A stretch of 42,206 bases of DNA from Hespellia sp. (GCA_022790755.1 JAAVXR010000058.1:1-42206); one strand, 5' to 3'; shown: positions 8,584 through 18,608, counted from the stretch's first letter. Notes: a model not told the origin generated them from the sequence alone. Translations and numbers: made by a program.

Positions 8584-9831
8584 ATGAAAAGAAACAGTAT
8601 GCTTTACAAGTACATCATGATCTTCCTATGCACTATGACCTGTGTTGTTTATTGGATTCCTTACGCCTGCAATGATTTTTATAATCATTTCATCGAAACT
8701 TACCAAATTACATATGGACAGGCCGGAGCTCTTCTGAGCTTTTTTGGTGTCACCTCCGTCATCGGATATTTCATCGGAGGCTGGATCGCCGATAGATTTC
8801 ATCCCAAAAAATTAGTCGTCGGGTCCGCAATTTTGACCGGATTGGCCGGTACGGTCGTCGCTTTTTCTTCCAATTACACCGTACTCTGTATCATGTTTTT
8901 CATCTTTGGTATCACATCCGTCTGTATGCACTGGTCCGCTTTCCTCAAAGTCATCAAAAACATCGGTGAGGACGATGAACAGGGAAGATTATTTGGTTTC
9001 TATAATTTTTCTTTCGGGGCCTTTGGCCTGATCTGCACATACATTCTCCTCTTTGCCATGGAAACGTTTCTCTCAAAATGGGAATTCCGCTCCGGTATGA
9101 TGATATATTGTGTCATCTCCATTCTTTCCGGAATTCTCACCTGGATTCTGGTTCCCTATGACGAGGAGAAAGCAAAAGCGCGTGCCGCTGCGGACGATGC
9201 AATTGACTTCAAATTAGTTCTAAAAGTTTTGAAAATGCCTATCACCTGGTATTTGGGCTTTTTCACGTTGGGTTACTTTTTCATCCGCTCCACCATCCCC
9301 TATCTGAATCCCTATTTGACCGACTGTTTCGGTGTCTCCATCGGGCTTGCCGCACTGCTCACCAATACTCTGCGCTCCGGTATGAATCTGATCGCAGGAC
9401 CAATCGGTGGCTTTGCCATTGATAAACTCAAAAGTTCTACTAAGGTTGTAACCATCGGCAGCATCGGAACTCTGATCTTTACCGTCATTATTATGCTGGT
9501 TCCCCGTGGTTCCGGCAACCTGGTACTTCTGATGACAGTCTGTGTGATTATGCTTCTTTTCTCCTATTTCAACTCGACCGCGCTTTACACGCCCGTGACG
9601 GAGGCAAAAGTCCCTTTTCAGTATGTCGGCACCGTGCTCGGCATCGCGTCCTGCATCGGTTACTCGTCCGATCTATGGATCTATAATGTCATAGGAAACT
9701 GGCTGGACCGTTATGGCGACAGCGGATATACCCGCATCTGGGCGCTGCAAATGGGCGGCGCAATTATGATGCTCATTTGCGGCTTCTTGCTCGCCGGACT
9801 ATACAAAAAAGCAAACAAAAACGAGACTTGA
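8584..9831 (+). CDS. MFS transporter in the peptidase operon
   Basis: This 415-residue permease has about 12 membrane segments and the loop GGWIADRFHPKK after the second segment, the MFS signature region. The ATG at 8584 was chosen because AGAGGGAAAATAG precedes it; the upstream in-frame TTG at 8545 lacks a ribosome binding site. It lies 57 bases downstream of the S9 peptidase and upstream of the amidohydrolase, so it probably imports their substrate. It is paralogous in layout and sequence to the MFS protein encoded at 5073-6347. Confidence 0.85.
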   Translation: MKRNSMLYKYIMIFLCTMTCVVYWIPYACNDFYNHFIETYQITYGQAGALLSFFGVTSVIGYFIGGWIADRFHPKKLVVGSAILTGLAGTVVAFSSNYTVLCIMFFIFGITSVCMHWSAFLKVIKNIGEDDEQGRLFGFYNFSFGAFGLICTYILLFAMETFLSKWEFRSGMMIYCVISILSGILTWILVPYDEEKAKARAAADDAIDFKLVLKVLKMPITWYLGFFTLGYFFIRSTIPYLNPYLTDCFGVSIGLAALLTNTLRSGMNLIAGPIGGFAIDKLKSSTKVVTIGSIGTLIFTVIIMLVPRGSGNLVLLMTVCVIMLLFSYFNSTALYTPVTEAKVPFQYVGTVLGIASCIGYSSDLWIYNVIGNWLDRYGDSGYTRIWALQMGGAIMMLICGFLLAGLYKKANKNET

Positions 9832-9912
9832 GAGCATCCAACACCAGAAAATCAACCGCACAGATAAGCGCAGGAAAGGTTCGAACAAACACCGCACAGA
9901 TCGGAGGAAAAC

Positions 9913-11190
9913 ATGCAAAACGTCATCAATTATCGCAGAGAATTTCATAAATATCCGGAGACGAGCTGGAATGAAATCAGAACCAGTGCAAGGATCATCG
10001 AAATTTTGACAGAAATTGGTGTCCCTGAAATACTGTTCGGCGAGGATGTCGTCGATATATCCCTGCTGAAATCACCGATTGACCTCTCGAAAAAAACTAG
10101 AGAGGCCAATATGCAACGTGCTGTCTCACAGGGTGCAAATCAAAAGACTGCCGAACAGACCGATGGATACCCAGGCGTCATCGGCATCATTGATACCGGC
10201 AAACCCGGACCAATATTCGCCCTTCGTTTTGACATCGACTGTCTGCCTTATGATGAATTCTGCGAGGCCGGCTATCGCCCTTTTGATGAACAATATATTT
10301 CCGTGGTTCCCGGGTGTGTCCATGCCTGCGGCCACGATGCGCACGCTGCGATCGGCCTTGGCCTAGCCAGGGAAATCATGACGCACAGAGAGGACTACTA
10401 TGGAAAGATCAAACTGATTTTCCAGCCGGCCGAGGAGGGAAATTTCGGGGCGCTCTCCATTGTATCCAAAGGCCACTTGGATGACGTAGACCGTTTTCTA
10501 GCAATCCATCTTGCGCTCTCCGCAGAAAATGAACCGCTTCCCTCCCACACCCTTTGCTGTGGAGTAAAAGATTTTATGAGCTGCCAACAGCTTGACGTCA
10601 CCTTTCACGGTCGCGCGGCTCACCCTTGTGGAGCAGCCCAGGAAGGAAAGAACGCGCTTCTTGCCTGTTGCAGCGCCGCATTAAATCTGCACTCCATCGC
10701 CATGCACGAAAAGGGGCTGGGAAGAGTCAATGTAGGAATGATCCACGGAGGCGATTGTACGAATACAATCTGTCCGGAATGTACGATCGGACTTGAATTT
10801 CGGGGACAATATAGAGAAATTACAGAGTATTTCAAAAGACGGGTATTTGATATCCTGGACGGAACCTCCAGACAGTATGATCTGAACTACACCTATGTTG
10901 ACCACGGTGAGAATCCCGCCGGATGCTCCGATGATACGATGATGCATATCGTACAGGAGGAAGCTGCAGAGATCCCTTGGTTCTCTCACATCTATTATGA
11001 AGGAAATCTGGGTGGGACCGACGACGCCGCTGCGATGCTGAACCGCGTCCAGGAACACGGCGGAATTGGTTCTTATATCGGAATCGGATGCGACGTCACG
11101 GCACCTTTGCACAATCCCAAATTCGACTTTGATGAAACATGCATGGAACCTACCGTTGCACTACTGGCCAGAATACTGAAGAGAAAATAG
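9913..11190 (+). CDS. M20 family amidohydrolase, AbgA-like
   Basis: This 425-residue metallopeptidase-fold enzyme belongs to the M20 amidohydrolases that hydrolyse N-acyl amino acids or p-aminobenzoyl-glutamate. Visible metal-site motifs are ACGHDAHAA, QPAEEG, and GNLGGTDDAAAM toward the C-terminus; the dimerisation domain follows VTFHGRAAHPCG. The long insertion before the first metal motif and the RREFHKYPETSW opening resemble the AbgA subunit of aminobenzoyl-glutamate hydrolase. AbgB is not present. GGAGG precedes the ATG. Two copies of ACCGCACAGAT lie in the 81-base gap upstream. The gene ends three bases before the end of the convergent ABC exporter gene, with no obvious terminator between them. 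The true substrate is not determined. Confidence 0.87.
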   Translation: MQNVINYRREFHKYPETSWNEIRTSARIIEILTEIGVPEILFGEDVVDISLLKSPIDLSKKTREANMQRAVSQGANQKTAEQTDGYPGVIGIIDTGKPGPIFALRFDIDCLPYDEFCEAGYRPFDEQYISVVPGCVHACGHDAHAAIGLGLAREIMTHREDYYGKIKLIFQPAEEGNFGALSIVSKGHLDDVDRFLAIHLALSAENEPLPSHTLCCGVKDFMSCQQLDVTFHGRAAHPCGAAQEGKNALLACCSAALNLHSIAMHEKGLGRVNVGMIHGGDCTNTICPECTIGLEFRGQYREITEYFKRRVFDILDGTSRQYDLNYTYVDHGENPAGCSDDTMMHIVQEEAAEIPWFSHIYYEGNLGGTDDAAAMLNRVQEHGGIGSYIGIGCDVTAPLHNPKFDFDETCMEPTVALLARILKRK

Positions 11191-11193
11191 AAC

Positions 11194-12897
11194 TCACTTT
11201 ACACGTACCAGTTTTTTATTTTCTATTCTGTAAATCATATCACATTCATTGGCCAGACTCATATGGTGCGTTACCAAAAGCAATGTCTTGTTCTGGCGAA
11301 CCTGTCGGATAGAATCAATAACGGCTTTTTCTGTCTCCATATCCAGAGCAGCCATTGCCTCGTCCATAACCAGAAGTTCAAACTCTTTATATAAAGCTCT
11401 CGCCAACGCAATTCTCTGTCTCTGCCCACCAGAGATGATGGCACCGTTTTCTCCAATCAAAGTATGCACACCATCCGGCATTGCCTGCACTTCCTCCCAT
11501 ATCTGTGCACATTTCAGACATTCTTCCACACGCGCATCGTCGATGTTGCACTCTTCCTCAAAAAAGGCCACGTTATTCCGCACGGTTTCGCCATTCAGGT
11601 GCGCAACCTGCGGAATATAGCTTACCAACTGACCAATATCCGCTCTACAGACCCCAATTTCATCTGTATGGGATACGAGATTATAATCATCAAAGTATAT
11701 GCTCCCTTTCTGAGGTTCCAACAATCCCAAAACCAGATCCAGCAAAGTGGTCTTGCCGGAACCGGAAACGCCGATAACAGCCACAGAATGACCAACTGGA
11801 ACTTCAATGGAGACATCTTGGAAAATTTCTGTTCCTTCTTGATAGCCAAATGTTAGATTGCTGACAAAAAGTCCTCTCTGAAAAGTCAGCTCTTTGCTGC
11901 GAAGAGTTTCTGTCTGTGCCTCTTTCTTCTTCATATCTGCATATTGATTTAGCACCTTACGCAAAGTATGATAAGATTCCCTGGAAAACTCGATCATGTT
12001 CAGTTCACTCAAAAGCGTATTTGCCAGAGGCAGCATGCGGACCATAGCCGTAATATACAACACCATGGGCGCGAGTATCACAGCTAGATTTGATCCTACC
12101 ACCAGGATGATCGACAGAATCACAAACATTGCCCCCAACACAGAGTTGCGCAGAACAACACCGATACTGCTATTCTTATACTGATACTCTTCTTGGACCC
12201 GCGCAAACGCAGCACTTGCTTCTTTATACTTCTTTAAGACAAATGCCGAACGCTCGTCAATCTTCATTTCTTTGAAAGAGCCATAGGCAATGGTAATCTG
12301 CGCATTTGCCCGAATCGCACAAGCCCTGCTTTTTTCTCCATAATCCTTCATTCGTTCACGATTACGACGGGATATCATTATAATAAACAGCGCTAACGCG
12401 ACACTGCTTATAGCGCCAACCCATTTCGAGACATAGATTAGAATCATAGTGTACCCCATCAACGTGATACCACTACCCCAAATCGCGACACAAGATACTA
12501 GAATCTGTAAACAGTTTACCGTGTCTTGACGGACCATGGTCAAAACCTGCATGGCCGACTTTTGATTGTGCGCCGTCAGATCTTCCTTGACCAGAGTTTC
12601 ATAGACTTTCGTAGATAATTTTTGCGCCCCGTCACATATAAAATAACTGGAAAGTTTACTCTTATATAATTCAAACAGACATTTCCCGGCAGATACCCCT
12701 GTCATACAGAGGGTAAATACAATCAATCCAGGTGAGACCTGATTCTCACGGACCACTTTATTGATAATATAAACAATCGTAGAAAAACTGAAAATATCTA
12801 CCAAAGGACTCACAAAACTGAACGCCGCCAACCATTTCCAGCGTTTACGATCTTCCCTGTCCAGATTGTCCTTCAAATAACGAAATATCTCTGTCAT
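11194..12897 (-). CDS. ABC exporter, fused membrane and ATPase domains
   Basis: This 567-residue half-transporter has about six membrane segments in residues 20-300, then an ATP-binding cassette. Walker A is GVSGSGKTT near residue 380, the signature is ISGGQRQRIALA near 489, and Walker B is LLVMDEA near 511, followed by the switch His in LVTHH. The order matches MsbA/PglK-type exporters or flippases. It is the last gene of the left polysaccharide operon, 11 bases after a GT2 gene, and has AAAGGAG before its ATG. It could flip a lipid-linked glycan or export another product. The operon also encodes a Wzx-like flippase, so the division of labour is unclear. Confidence 0.9.
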   Translation of the reverse strand: MTEIFRYLKDNLDREDRKRWKWLAAFSFVSPLVDIFSFSTIVYIINKVVRENQVSPGLIVFTLCMTGVSAGKCLFELYKSKLSSYFICDGAQKLSTKVYETLVKEDLTAHNQKSAMQVLTMVRQDTVNCLQILVSCVAIWGSGITLMGYTMILIYVSKWVGAISSVALALFIIMISRRNRERMKDYGEKSRACAIRANAQITIAYGSFKEMKIDERSAFVLKKYKEASAAFARVQEEYQYKNSSIGVVLRNSVLGAMFVILSIILVVGSNLAVILAPMVLYITAMVRMLPLANTLLSELNMIEFSRESYHTLRKVLNQYADMKKKEAQTETLRSKELTFQRGLFVSNLTFGYQEGTEIFQDVSIEVPVGHSVAVIGVSGSGKTTLLDLVLGLLEPQKGSIYFDDYNLVSHTDEIGVCRADIGQLVSYIPQVAHLNGETVRNNVAFFEEECNIDDARVEECLKCAQIWEEVQAMPDGVHTLIGENGAIISGGQRQRIALARALYKEFELLVMDEAMAALDMETEKAVIDSIRQVRQNKTLLLVTHHMSLANECDMIYRIENKKLVRVK

Positions 12898-12908
12898 GTG
12901 GACTCCTT

Positions 12909-13961
12909 TCAGATACTTCTTCTCCTGAAATTCATTCTTTTTTTATATTTTGCAGCTATGGCCATACAACGCCCCTGTATACGAAACAACAAATAGCAAT
13001 GAAAACAGCTGAAAAACAGCAATCGCTCTCTTAAGGGGACCCGCGAATAGAAAGGATTCCCCCTTTCGGCTACTGCCTGCTTTTTGATCTTTTGACAGGC
13101 TTTCGATGCCTGTATCCGACCGTCTCGCACCTGACTCCCCTGCAACCGTCTCATCGCCGCATAATTTTTTTCTAATTTATCTATAATAAACAATTCCCAC
13201 TCCATCGCGAAATCAAATCGCCCTTTTTGATATTCGCAGTCTCGGATTCTTCGCGCACATTCATAATATTTTGCTTCTTGAACTGCGGCAGAGAACTGTG
13301 TGACACTTTTGGGATGAACCCGATAATAATACCATTTCTGCAAAGAAAACACGGATCGAATTTGTTGTGAGACCAACAGATACAGAAACCAGGTATCTTC
13401 CCCCGGAATCAATTCCGTATCAAAGCGAAGTCCACGCAGCAAAGATGATCGAATCATTTTCCCGCCGATACCTGACATGGTGATTCGATCATCTTTATGG
13501 AATTTCTTTTCTGTATCCGCCCCTTCTGCCACCTGCCACCGAGGTCTCTCGTCTGCAGGAGGCATCTCCATGAAAACTTTTTCCAATTGCCCGGAATTCC
13601 CTCTCGCATAAGCACAGAAGGCCAGACCCGCCTGTTGTTCTTCCATCTGATGGAGCATTTCTTCCAACAATAGCGGATGAATGATATCATCGCTGTCCAG
13701 AAAAAAAATATAGTCTCCCGCGGCAGTATCAAGCGCATAATTTCTCGCTGATGACACGCCGCTTTTCTTCTGGTGGAACAACTGAATCCGACTGTCCTCC
13801 GCCCTCAGTTTCTCACAAATTTCCGGCCCTCGATCTGTGGAACCGTCATTTACAACGATGATCTCCAAATCTTCCCATGTCTGTCTCATGACCGATTGGA
13901 GGCATTGCTGTATAAACGATTCTGAATTATACATAGGAATAATCACCGATATCTTTTTCAT
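12909..13961 (-). CDS. Glycosyltransferase family 2
   Basis: This 350-residue GT-A fold protein opens with KKISVIIPMYNSESFIQQCL and shows VVNDGSTD and the metal-binding DSDD (about 89-92). It should add one sugar to the repeat unit on the cytoplasmic membrane face. The C-terminal third is basic and helical, which suits membrane contact. It lies between the second Wzz-like gene and the ABC exporter in the left operon. The donor sugar and linkage cannot be read from the sequence. Confidence 0.9.
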   Translation of the reverse strand: MKKISVIIPMYNSESFIQQCLQSVMRQTWEDLEIIVVNDGSTDRGPEICEKLRAEDSRIQLFHQKKSGVSSARNYALDTAAGDYIFFLDSDDIIHPLLLEEMLHQMEEQQAGLAFCAYARGNSGQLEKVFMEMPPADERPRWQVAEGADTEKKFHKDDRITMSGIGGKMIRSSLLRGLRFDTELIPGEDTWFLYLLVSQQIRSVFSLQKWYYYRVHPKSVTQFSAAVQEAKYYECARRIRDCEYQKGRFDFAMEWELFIIDKLEKNYAAMRRLQGSQVRDGRIQASKACQKIKKQAVAERGNPFYSRVPLRERLLFFSCFHCYLLFRIQGRCMAIAAKYKKRMNFRRRSI

Positions 13962-13980
13962 TGGACACCCTTAGATTTAT

Positions 13981-15378
13981 TCAAATGACCTTGAGTTTCT
14001 TATTCTTCTTTCTTTTTTTCAATAATGCGTCCGCATTCGTAAGAATAACCACAGATAATGCCGTAAACAGTATCACGGCATAGAGCGCCGATTTGATCAC
14101 GAAGAACTGCAAATCGGAGAATCTGTCTGGGAAGACAAAACTAATATAGCCGTTTGCCGTCTGTGCATCGTAATCCTCGATCGTTTCAATCGCCTGATTC
14201 GTGATAGATGAAATCTCTTTCTTCAGGGCCTCCACCATTTTATCTGCCTCTTCTCGCTGCGCATCCCCGCCAGTTGCCGTTGAAAGACTTTGGATATGAT
14301 AGTTATTCGTCTCAATATTCAACTGATTCGCTGTAGCTGCCTCCAGACGCGCATTCGCATCTGCAGCAAAATAATCCGTACCAATCTTCGTTCTGGATTG
14401 ATAGAATTCTCCATCTTCATCTCTGGTCGGAACCAGAACGGCACGGGTGATATCTCCGTCGTAACGGTCGATCGCCGCGATTCGTACCCGATAAGCTGCT
14501 AAGTTCTTCAAATACTCCACATTTGTCACCCGGTTCTCGTAATTTAAACGGGATATATACTGCCCACTGTTATGAGAAAGACCGTATTTCAGAACATAAG
14601 CCTGATATCTCTCCAGAGAGACATCCTGAAAATTTTTTGCTTTATCCTTGATAGAACCAAAGCTTTCCTGCGTCACATCCGACACAAACGTGGCATTTTC
14701 TGCACTACACATATCCATATACTCGATCACATTGTTGATTTGGCTGTCGAGATATTTATGTACATCCAGATAATCCAGATCGGTGACTCCAGAATAATCC
14801 TCCTCCAGAACATCTGTCTTTCTTCCATAGCTTTCCGTAAAATATTCATAATAAGCATCCGAAACGGCTTTTAGCAACACATCCTTATCCAGAGACGCCG
14901 TCCGTTTCGAGGCATTGTAGGATACCTCATATTCTGTGGATACGTAAAGTTCATCCACGGAAACTCTGTCTCGAGCCTTGACATTGCCAATCCCCAATGT
15001 GTTTTTGAGCTCTCCTACAGACAGATTACCCAGTTTCTCATTTTCCACCGCTCTCTCTAAGACTTCATTGCTAAGGATTTCACTCGCATCCAGCGTCGTG
15101 CTGTTCGGAGTCAATCCCTTCGAAGCTTTGGGATAGGTAAAGCTCATTCTAAAACTGCCAGAATAGGGCATTCCTGTCATAAAGAATCCCATACAAAGTG
15201 CCCCGCATAAAATAGACACCAGCAGAATGCGAGGAACTGCCTTTCCATATCTTTGCAGCCCTTCCTTGATCTGAGGCAATTGTTTTTGGCTGACAACCTG
15301 CGCAGCGAACAGGATACCGCAGATCACAAGAGGCGCAAACAATAGCAATTTCAAGAGCGGTCTGATTGTATATAGCAT
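13981..15378 (-). CDS. Wzz-like membrane protein, second copy in operon
   Basis: This protein of about 465 residues has hydrophobic segments at the N-terminus (about 9-30 and 50-72), a long extracytoplasmic helical region, and one C-terminal membrane segment followed by a Lys-rich tail (KKRKKNKKLKV). Membrane segments bracketing a long soluble domain resemble polysaccharide co-polymerases of the Wzz type, which set chain length. The canonical proline-rich motif is not obvious, and the paired N-terminal segments are atypical. The ATG at 15378 follows GGGAGGAG; an in-frame reading from 15399 has a poorer start. It follows the metallophosphoesterase closely. The function is inferred from topology and context only. 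Confidence 0.55.
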   Translation of the reverse strand: MLYTIRPLLKLLLFAPLVICGILFAAQVVSQKQLPQIKEGLQRYGKAVPRILLVSILCGALCMGFFMTGMPYSGSFRMSFTYPKASKGLTPNSTTLDASEILSNEVLERAVENEKLGNLSVGELKNTLGIGNVKARDRVSVDELYVSTEYEVSYNASKRTASLDKDVLLKAVSDAYYEYFTESYGRKTDVLEEDYSGVTDLDYLDVHKYLDSQINNVIEYMDMCSAENATFVSDVTQESFGSIKDKAKNFQDVSLERYQAYVLKYGLSHNSGQYISRLNYENRVTNVEYLKNLAAYRVRIAAIDRYDGDITRAVLVPTRDEDGEFYQSRTKIGTDYFAADANARLEAATANQLNIETNNYHIQSLSTATGGDAQREEADKMVEALKKEISSITNQAIETIEDYDAQTANGYISFVFPDRFSDLQFFVIKSALYAVILFTALSVVILTNADALLKKRKKNKKLKVI

Positions 15379-15399
15379 AAATACTCCTCCCAATATCAC

Positions 15400-16296
15400 T
15401 CAATTAATTTCTACCACTACTAATTCCGGACGATTGTTGATCCGTGGAATCTTCCCATGGCCGCCGATGCCTCGTGAAACAATCAGCGTTCCATTTGTCA
15501 ACGCATATTGCCCGCCTGCATATTCTGGGAAAAAGCCTTCCTCCGGATGATAGATACCTCCAAGTTTTGGAATACGAATCAATCCGCCATGATAGTGCCC
15601 GGCAAACGCCAAATCAAAATCGGCATCTTTTAACTTACTATAATACAAATCCGGAAAATGTGAAAGAACTACTTTATAATCCCTCTTTTTCCAAAAATTG
15701 TCCATTTTAGCCTTGGCCCATTTATCATAGCCGGCCGCCTCTATTGAGATGCCCGCAAGGCAGATCGTCGTATCACCCTTGGTAAATTCTGCACTCTGAT
15801 TAATCAGTACAGTGACTCCTTCCTCCTCCAACATTTCATCAAGCGCAACGGAATCCATTCTACCATACATCAAAGTGCCCTCATGATTGCCGAGCGTATA
15901 GTAGATCGGTGCGATTTCTTTCAATTCCTGACACAAATTCTGAATGACACTGAATTCGACATCATCCTCATTCACCATATCACCGATCATAGCGATCAAA
16001 TCCGGCTTTTCCTTCCGAATGGCCTCAACAAGTTCTCTGTTTTGGGAACCATATTCCATGCTGTGCAAATCCGAGAGAACTACTATTTTTATATCCGTAT
16101 CTACTTTCTCCGAGTTCAGTTGATAATAGGTAGTCTCGAAATGTTGATTCAAAGAGATCTGATAAGCCAGAAACCCTCCTGTCACCAAGAGAAGCAGACA
16201 CGGTATCAGAATAAGCCTCCTTCTCCTCCTTTTTTTCACCTTCTTTATTTTTTCTTTGACAGCTTCGATCTGTTGTCTTCGCAGTTCTTCAACCAT
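15400..16296 (-). CDS. Membrane-anchored metallophosphoesterase
   Basis: This 298-residue protein starts with a charged helix, a poly-Arg stop and one membrane segment (about 28-47), so the catalytic domain should lie outside the membrane. All calcineurin-like motifs are present: VVLSDLHS, MIGDMVNEDD, TLGNHEG, VVLSHFPD and FAGHYHGG. It resembles the YkuE/LpxH-like group of envelope phosphoesterases. Inside a polysaccharide operon it might act on undecaprenyl-linked or sugar phosphates, but that is inference. GGGGAGG precedes the ATG. Confidence 0.88.
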   Translation of the reverse strand: MVEELRRQQIEAVKEKIKKVKKRRRRRLILIPCLLLLVTGGFLAYQISLNQHFETTYYQLNSEKVDTDIKIVVLSDLHSMEYGSQNRELVEAIRKEKPDLIAMIGDMVNEDDVEFSVIQNLCQELKEIAPIYYTLGNHEGTLMYGRMDSVALDEMLEEEGVTVLINQSAEFTKGDTTICLAGISIEAAGYDKWAKAKMDNFWKKRDYKVVLSHFPDLYYSKLKDADFDLAFAGHYHGGLIRIPKLGGIYHPEEGFFPEYAGGQYALTNGTLIVSRGIGGHGKIPRINNRPELVVVEIN

Positions 16297-16329
16297 AATT
16301 TTATCCTCCCCAAAGTTCCGTGTCAGAAC

Positions 16330-17481
16330 TTATGATTTCCCCAAAATAACGGAGCCTGTTCCATGCCCGTCAAAAAGGATTTCTTTCTCTATAAATTCTT
16401 TCGAGTGACGAATTGTCTTCTGTAAAGCCTTTTCTGTCCTCTCCCAGTCTATCTTCGCATCTATTGTAATGTCGTCCGCCGTATCTGTCAAATGGTCTTC
16501 CAGACAAGCTACACGGAGAAGATCTCGAATCCGCGCCCCCTGTCGGCTGTGAAGAAAGACCGTAAATGGTTTTTGAAAGAGGATGGAAAATGCGGTCCCA
16601 TGAAATGAATTAGTCACAACATATTCCGCATGATAAATCAGTTCCAAAAATTCGGAAGGACCGCAGCCGATCGCGTATTTGGTGTGTTCTGTCCATTGAA
16701 ACGTTCCCATGCGCAGCATCAAGACTTCCCAACCAGTCTCCCGCTCCATCTTTCTCAAATATTTTGCCATCTCATCGTTATATTCCGTATAGTATACGGC
16801 AATATATTTTCGCTTTCTTTGTACTTTTGTATCGAACAAAGAGAGCCATTCCTCGCGCTTTATCAGGAAAACTGGGTCCAGAACAACTGTCAACTCCTGT
16901 TCGCATGCTTGCTGAATATAAGGAACCGCCAACGCTTCCCGCAGCGAAATTGCATCAAAATTCTGCAATAAACCGGAAAGCGTTTTCGTATATTTTTCAT
17001 CCAGCCGCTCAGATCCGATACTGGCAGCGTAGGCGACATACCGGGCAGCATCCTTCTTCCAGGAACGAAACGTACAGAAATAGCCGTCTTGAAAACCGGC
17101 GGTGATTTCCGGATTCCACACCTGATCACTCCCCACCACATAGGTTTCAATTTGATCCGTGTAATCATAGATTCCCCGCGCTGAATGCAATCGTCTGCGT
17201 TCCTCGGTCAGATACATTTTCCGGAAACGGCACATATTGTATTTGAGACGACAATTTTTATAGAAGGTCCACGGCATCAATTGTTTTGTGATTTTGTAAC
17301 ATCTACGAAAAATATTGTCCAATTCGTGATAACGAAGCAAGCGATATCTTGACCGCAAAGGTTTTGGAAAATACGGAATAAACACCGTTTCCTGATATTG
17401 GCTAAGATATGTTTTCAACGCATAACTCTGGAGCATCGCGCCACAGTCATCCGCCCAGTAAAAAGTCAAAATACCAATCAT
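16330..17481 (-). CDS. Polysaccharide pyruvyl transferase family protein
   Basis: This protein of about 383 residues starts MIGILTFYWADDCGAMLQSY, the typical opening of the family, and carries VVGSDQVWNPE and the C-terminal VTNSFHGTAFSILF motif. Members transfer pyruvate from phosphoenolpyruvate to sugars as ketals, giving the polymer negative charge. The ATG at 17481 follows GGAGG. The longer open frame to 17622 overlaps the upstream gene and is not coding. It directly follows the FrhB-like gene, a common pairing in capsule clusters. Confidence 0.9.
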   Translation of the reverse strand: MIGILTFYWADDCGAMLQSYALKTYLSQYQETVFIPYFPKPLRSRYRLLRYHELDNIFRRCYKITKQLMPWTFYKNCRLKYNMCRFRKMYLTEERRRLHSARGIYDYTDQIETYVVGSDQVWNPEITAGFQDGYFCTFRSWKKDAARYVAYAASIGSERLDEKYTKTLSGLLQNFDAISLREALAVPYIQQACEQELTVVLDPVFLIKREEWLSLFDTKVQRKRKYIAVYYTEYNDEMAKYLRKMERETGWEVLMLRMGTFQWTEHTKYAIGCGPSEFLELIYHAEYVVTNSFHGTAFSILFQKPFTVFLHSRQGARIRDLLRVACLEDHLTDTADDITIDAKIDWERTEKALQKTIRHSKEFIEKEILFDGHGTGSVILGKS

Positions 17482-17525
17482 AAGCCGTCCTCCGTTCTTC
17501 CATTTTGTCCCATCAGCACACCATT

Positions 17526-18608
17526 TCAATATCTTAATAACTTTTCTGCAGTGCTTACCGCCAGAAAACGATTCAGCAGCATAAACCGTTTTCTGCGACT
17601 TGATTTTGGTGTCGGCGTACATAATCTCGGCTGCAAAACATCCTCTTTCTGACAGGTAAAATATCGAAACGATTCTTTTATGCTTTCCCAGCTTTCCCGA
17701 GCCTTCCGCGTATGAAGAATGACCATGGAATTCCCCATCCCATCATCCAGCTCTGGTCGAACATTTTCGATTCCCCAGAAATCTCCCATGGTAATATCGC
17801 TCTCCCGATTCACGGTACAAAACCTACACTCATGACAAGACGGGCGAAGCGTATAATTTCGGAAATAAATTCTACAATAGGAATCCTTCTGCATCGGCCA
17901 GGTATATTCTTTATTGTCAATATGTAAGGCAATCGTATGTCCGTTATCTTTCCCACGCTTATCTCGAAAATTGAATCCGGTCAACCTTCCCCCATACTTC
18001 TTTTCCAATTCCCGGACGTATTTTCGCCATATGCCAGGGGACGGGGCGCCATAACAAACCAGATCTGCCAACAGCAAATTCTCAGGCTTCCCACCCAGAT
18101 ATCGCTTCACAGCCTGACACTGACAAGGCGTTCCGGTAAAAAGCACTTGCCTGCCCTTCTCGATATATTGTGCAACTTTTCGATAACATCCTTTCAGATC
18201 GCTTTGCACATATTTCGTGGTCTGTAGCGCGGATAGTCCCTCGATTGTTTGAATATCCCTGTGAACTACCTTACCGCCAGCTTCCATCGCCGCCCCAAAG
18301 ACGACGCCCCCTTTTGCCAGAATATCACGCGCCAAAACCGGGAAGAAACCGCCGGACGCACTTGTAAATCGAATCGCATCTTCTTTGGCTTGCACCCCCA
18401 GATATACCTGACCCGGCATCTCTTTTGCCTCATAAGCCATAGGGCAAACATCTTCGCACCTACCGCAGTCAATACATTTCTTTTCATCTATTTTAGGATA
18501 AGGAATCCCTTCCCCGTCCTCAACCATTGTGATCGCATTCGACGGACAAACTTCCACACAGGCCCCACAGCCGCAACATTGACTTTTATTTTCTACAACT
18601 TTCCACAT
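17526..18608 (-). CDS. FrhB/F420 dehydrogenase beta-like iron-sulfur protein
   Basis: This protein of about 360 residues opens with two ferredoxin-type 4Fe-4S motifs (CCGCGACVEVCP and CIDCGRCEDVCP), followed by the coenzyme F420 hydrogenase/dehydrogenase beta N- and C-terminal domains. The latter contain SASGGFFPVLARDIL and TGTPCQCQAVKRYL. A further Cys group, RPSCHECRFC, lies near residue 260. In Firmicutes these proteins often sit next to pyruvyl transferases in polysaccharide clusters, where F420 itself is unlikely; the exact redox step is unknown. The ATG at 18608 follows AAGGGA and overlaps the end of the upstream GT2 gene by 23 bases. Confidence 0.88.
   Translation of the reverse strand: MWKVVENKSQCCGCGACVEVCPSNAITMVEDGEGIPYPKIDEKKCIDCGRCEDVCPMAYEAKEMPGQVYLGVQAKEDAIRFTSASGGFFPVLARDILAKGGVVFGAAMEAGGKVVHRDIQTIEGLSALQTTKYVQSDLKGCYRKVAQYIEKGRQVLFTGTPCQCQAVKRYLGGKPENLLLADLVCYGAPSPGIWRKYVRELEKKYGGRLTGFNFRDKRGKDNGHTIALHIDNKEYTWPMQKDSYCRIYFRNYTLRPSCHECRFCTVNRESDITMGDFWGIENVRPELDDGMGNSMVILHTRKARESWESIKESFRYFTCQKEDVLQPRLCTPTPKSSRRKRFMLLNRFLAVSTAEKLLRY

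Noticed and set aside
17482-17622. Longer N-terminus of the pyruvyl transferase
   Set aside because: It overlaps the FrhB-like gene, and the family begins at MIGILTFYW, which has GGAGG upstream.
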